Source: Clostridiaceae bacterium (GTDB lineage Bacteria; Bacillota; Clostridia; Saccharofermentanales; DTU023). From it: a DNA stretch of 7,091 bases. The stretch is from assembly GCA_012841255.1 (NCBI GenBank), contig DUUZ01000170.1, forward strand, positions 1 to 7,091, given 5' to 3'. Every line of letters begins with the position of its first letter. The stretch's first letter is position 1. This document shows positions 5,530 to 7,091 of the stretch, in pieces. A model generated the notes under the pieces. The model was not told where the DNA came from. It saw only the letters and a program-made list of their open reading frames with translations, and ran no database searches. A program made the position numbers and the translations under genes.

Positions 5530-6483
5530 ATGATTACAGTCATCGGCAGCTTGAATATGGACCTTGTCGTCACCGCCGAAAGGGCCCCCGAACAGGGGGA
5601 GACGGTGACCGGAACAGGCTTCGCCCAGATCCCGGGCGGCAAGGGGGCCAACCAGGCTGTGGCGGCGGCCCGCGGGGGTGCCCGGGTGGCCATGGCCGGA
5701 CGGGTGGGAGATGATGCTTACGGCCGGGCCCTGGTCGAGGCCCTGGAAAAAGACCCTGTCGACACGTCCGCCATTGAAAAGATCCCCGGCATCCCCACCG
5801 GCATTGCCGCCATCACCGTGGACCAAAAGGGCCATAATCGGATCGTGGTGGTCCCCGGCGCCAACGGCCGGCTGACCCCCAAAACAGCAGAAGACCTGCG
5901 GGGACTAATCGCCCGTTCCCGGGTTCTTCTCCTTCAGCTTGAGATCCCCCTGGACGCCGTCGGCCGGGCCATTGAAATCGCCCGGGAAGAGGGCGTCTGC
6001 TGCATCCTGAATCCGGCTCCCGCCCTTTCTTTGCCTGACTTCTTCTATACCCATGTGGATATGCTGACCCCCAATGAGACGGAACTGGCCCTCCTGTCCG
6101 GCAGGACGGACATCCGCGAAGGGGCCCGGGTCCTTCTTGAACGGGGGCTGGCAACTCTTCTGGTCACCCTGGGAGAAGACGGCGCCCTCCTTCTTACCCC
6201 CGAAGGCGAAAGGCATTTTCCGGCCTACCGGGTGGCTATGACCGATTCGACTGCGGCCGGTGATTGCTTCAACGGCAACCTGGCGGCGGGCATGGACCGT
6301 CTGCTTGAGGGCCGGACAGCGGACAAGACTTTTGTCCCCTCCCTTATTGATCTGGTGCCGGTCATCGACCGGGCCATGAAGGCCGCGGCCATTTCGGTCA
6401 CCCGCCAAGGCGCCCAGCCCTCCCTACCCGAGGCAGAGGAGATCGACCGTTTTGACAGCTGGTACCCAGAACACCGCCTATGA
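5530..6483 (+). CDS. rbsK: Ribokinase (PfkB-family sugar kinase)
   Basis: The 317-residue product phosphorylates D-ribose to ribose 5-phosphate with ATP in the cytoplasm, feeding the pentose phosphate pathway and nucleotide synthesis. It opens with the PfkB strand MITVIGSLNMDLVV. The first PfkB signature is IPGGKGANQAVAAAR (34-48). LNPAPA (160-165) and TPNETE (180-185) are typical of ribokinases rather than fructokinases. The second signature DSTAAGDCFNG (239-249) contains the catalytic base Asp245 and the anion-hole AAGD; it has Ser240 where Thr is usual. A short insertion near 262-275 makes it slightly longer than the usual 300-310 residues. ATG 5530 is chosen because MITVIG is the family's N-terminus and AGAAGGA (5512-5518) lies 11 nt upstream; TTG 5509 or ATG 5518 would add a non-conserved tail. 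No ribose transporter or regulator is in view. Confidence 0.92.
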   Translation: MITVIGSLNMDLVVTAERAPEQGETVTGTGFAQIPGGKGANQAVAAARGGARVAMAGRVGDDAYGRALVEALEKDPVDTSAIEKIPGIPTGIAAITVDQKGHNRIVVVPGANGRLTPKTAEDLRGLIARSRVLLLQLEIPLDAVGRAIEIAREEGVCCILNPAPALSLPDFFYTHVDMLTPNETELALLSGRTDIREGARVLLERGLATLLVTLGEDGALLLTPEGERHFPAYRVAMTDSTAAGDCFNGNLAAGMDRLLEGRTADKTFVPSLIDLVPVIDRAMKAAAISVTRQGAQPSLPEAEEIDRFDSWYPEHRL

Positions 6484-7091
6484 AGGCCCTGCCGGTCACG
6501 CTTTCCTTTGACGGGTCAAGGCTGCGGATTGACTGCCTGACAGTCTTCAACAAAAGGGCCTTGAAACCCCTTGATCAGGGTAAAAGGGACGGGATTCCGG
6601 CCGCCGATCTTTTTGAGGCGGGTGTCATCCAGGGCTGGTCCGGCCGCTACCCCATGACAGATGAGCTTTCGCGGGCCCTTCATTTTTTCCTTGAAAAAAG
6701 AAAGATGCCAGTTGTGTCTTTCGGGGATCATCTGGACGTCCAGGTTCAAATCCGCCGCCTGCCCGCCTGGCGGGGTTCGCCGGCCCTGACCTCCTTTTTC
6801 AGGGGACTGAAAGGCGAACGAAGGCCGGTGCGGGTTTATATCCGGCCCAGTCTCCTCCTGCCTGCCCATGCTGCAAGCCCGCTCTTTCGCCGTTTATGGG
6901 GAATATTCAAAAACGGCCAGATCGAGAGCATCGGCATGAACTGGAGCCCCCGTTTCCCGGGTTATATCACCATCCCCGTCAATACCCCGGCCTACCGCTT
7001 CCAGGGGGTGGCGGCCCACGAGGCCGGCCACATCTTCGGATTGGGGGACGCCTACGGGGCCTGGTACCGCTTCTTCCATGCGGCTCCCGGA
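6480..7091 (+). CDS. Zincin-type metalloprotease-like protein (HExxHxxGxxD), 5' part, runs off the window
   Basis: A frame open from ATG 6480 to the window edge gives 204 residues without a stop. Near the end it has AAHEAGHIFGLGDAY, the zinc-protease motif H180-E181-x-x-H184-x-x-G187-x-x-D190: two zinc-binding histidines, catalytic Glu, and a third ligand (Asp) as in snapalysin-like metzincins. The preceding segment FEAGVIQGWSGRYP (45-58) resembles the region before the motif in some uncharacterised bacterial zincins. The N-terminus (MKALPVTLSFDG) is not a signal peptide, and no membrane span is visible, so the protein as seen is cytoplasmic or exported by another route. ATG overlaps the ribokinase stop in ATGA, so translation is probably coupled; no strong ribosome site is seen. 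The substrate and family are unknown, and the C-terminal part, with any Met-turn, lies outside the window. Confidence 0.8.
   Translation, partial: MKALPVTLSFDGSRLRIDCLTVFNKRALKPLDQGKRDGIPAADLFEAGVIQGWSGRYPMTDELSRALHFFLEKRKMPVVSFGDHLDVQVQIRRLPAWRGSPALTSFFRGLKGERRPVRVYIRPSLLLPAHAASPLFRRLWGIFKNGQIESIGMNWSPRFPGYITIPVNTPAYRFQGVAAHEAGHIFGLGDAYGAWYRFFHAAPG

Noticed and set aside
6516..7079. Minus-strand frames at 6516-6869 and 6894-7079
   Set aside because: They lie opposite the open zincin-type frame, which has a clear catalytic motif and coupled start; the antisense products have no motif.

Overview
The window is dense, GC-rich bacterial DNA with strong Shine-Dalgarno sites and short gaps between genes. 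It has a CoxS/XdhC-type iron-sulfur subunit, a membrane pyrophosphatase and a sodium/phosphate symporter-type protein. This suggests an anaerobic, GC-rich member of the Bacillota (Clostridia or Negativicutes type). That placement is inferred from gene content and style only; there is no rRNA or other phylogenetic marker here.

Layout. Positions 1-344 hold the 3' end of a molybdenum-hydroxylase [2Fe-2S] subunit, closed by a perfect 11-bp terminator hairpin (373-398). A 172-nt gap then leads to a small nitroreductase (517-1062). Next come a membrane-bound proton-type pyrophosphatase (hppA, 1125-3182) and, 33 nt later, a small predicted beta-rich protein of unknown function (3216-3533), probably in the same transcript. 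On the minus strand, converging on this pair, lies a Na/Pi-cotransporter plus PhoU-domain protein (3557-5398). Its reading frame is interrupted by an in-frame TAA after codon 40, so it appears as a 40-aa piece and a 571-aa piece. A divergent promoter region (5399-5529) separates it from a plus-strand ribokinase (5530-6483). The ribokinase stop codon overlaps, in an ATGA, the start of a zincin-type metalloprotease-like gene (6480-7091) that runs off the window.

How the genes may work together. The pyrophosphatase hydrolyses PPi to phosphate while pumping ions, and the convergent Na/Pi protein moves phosphate across the membrane, so the middle of the window may concern PPi/Pi economy, although the transporter gene is interrupted. 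The ribokinase and the zincin-like gene look translationally coupled, but no functional link between them is evident. Iron-sulfur subunit and nitroreductase are ordinary redox genes.

The points most worth following up are the interrupted transporter, the pyrophosphatase (lysine signature of K+ independence, with Asp where family members usually carry the gate Glu), and the truncated HExxHxxGxxD protein with no signal peptide. I saw no mobile element, CRISPR array, tRNA or rRNA.
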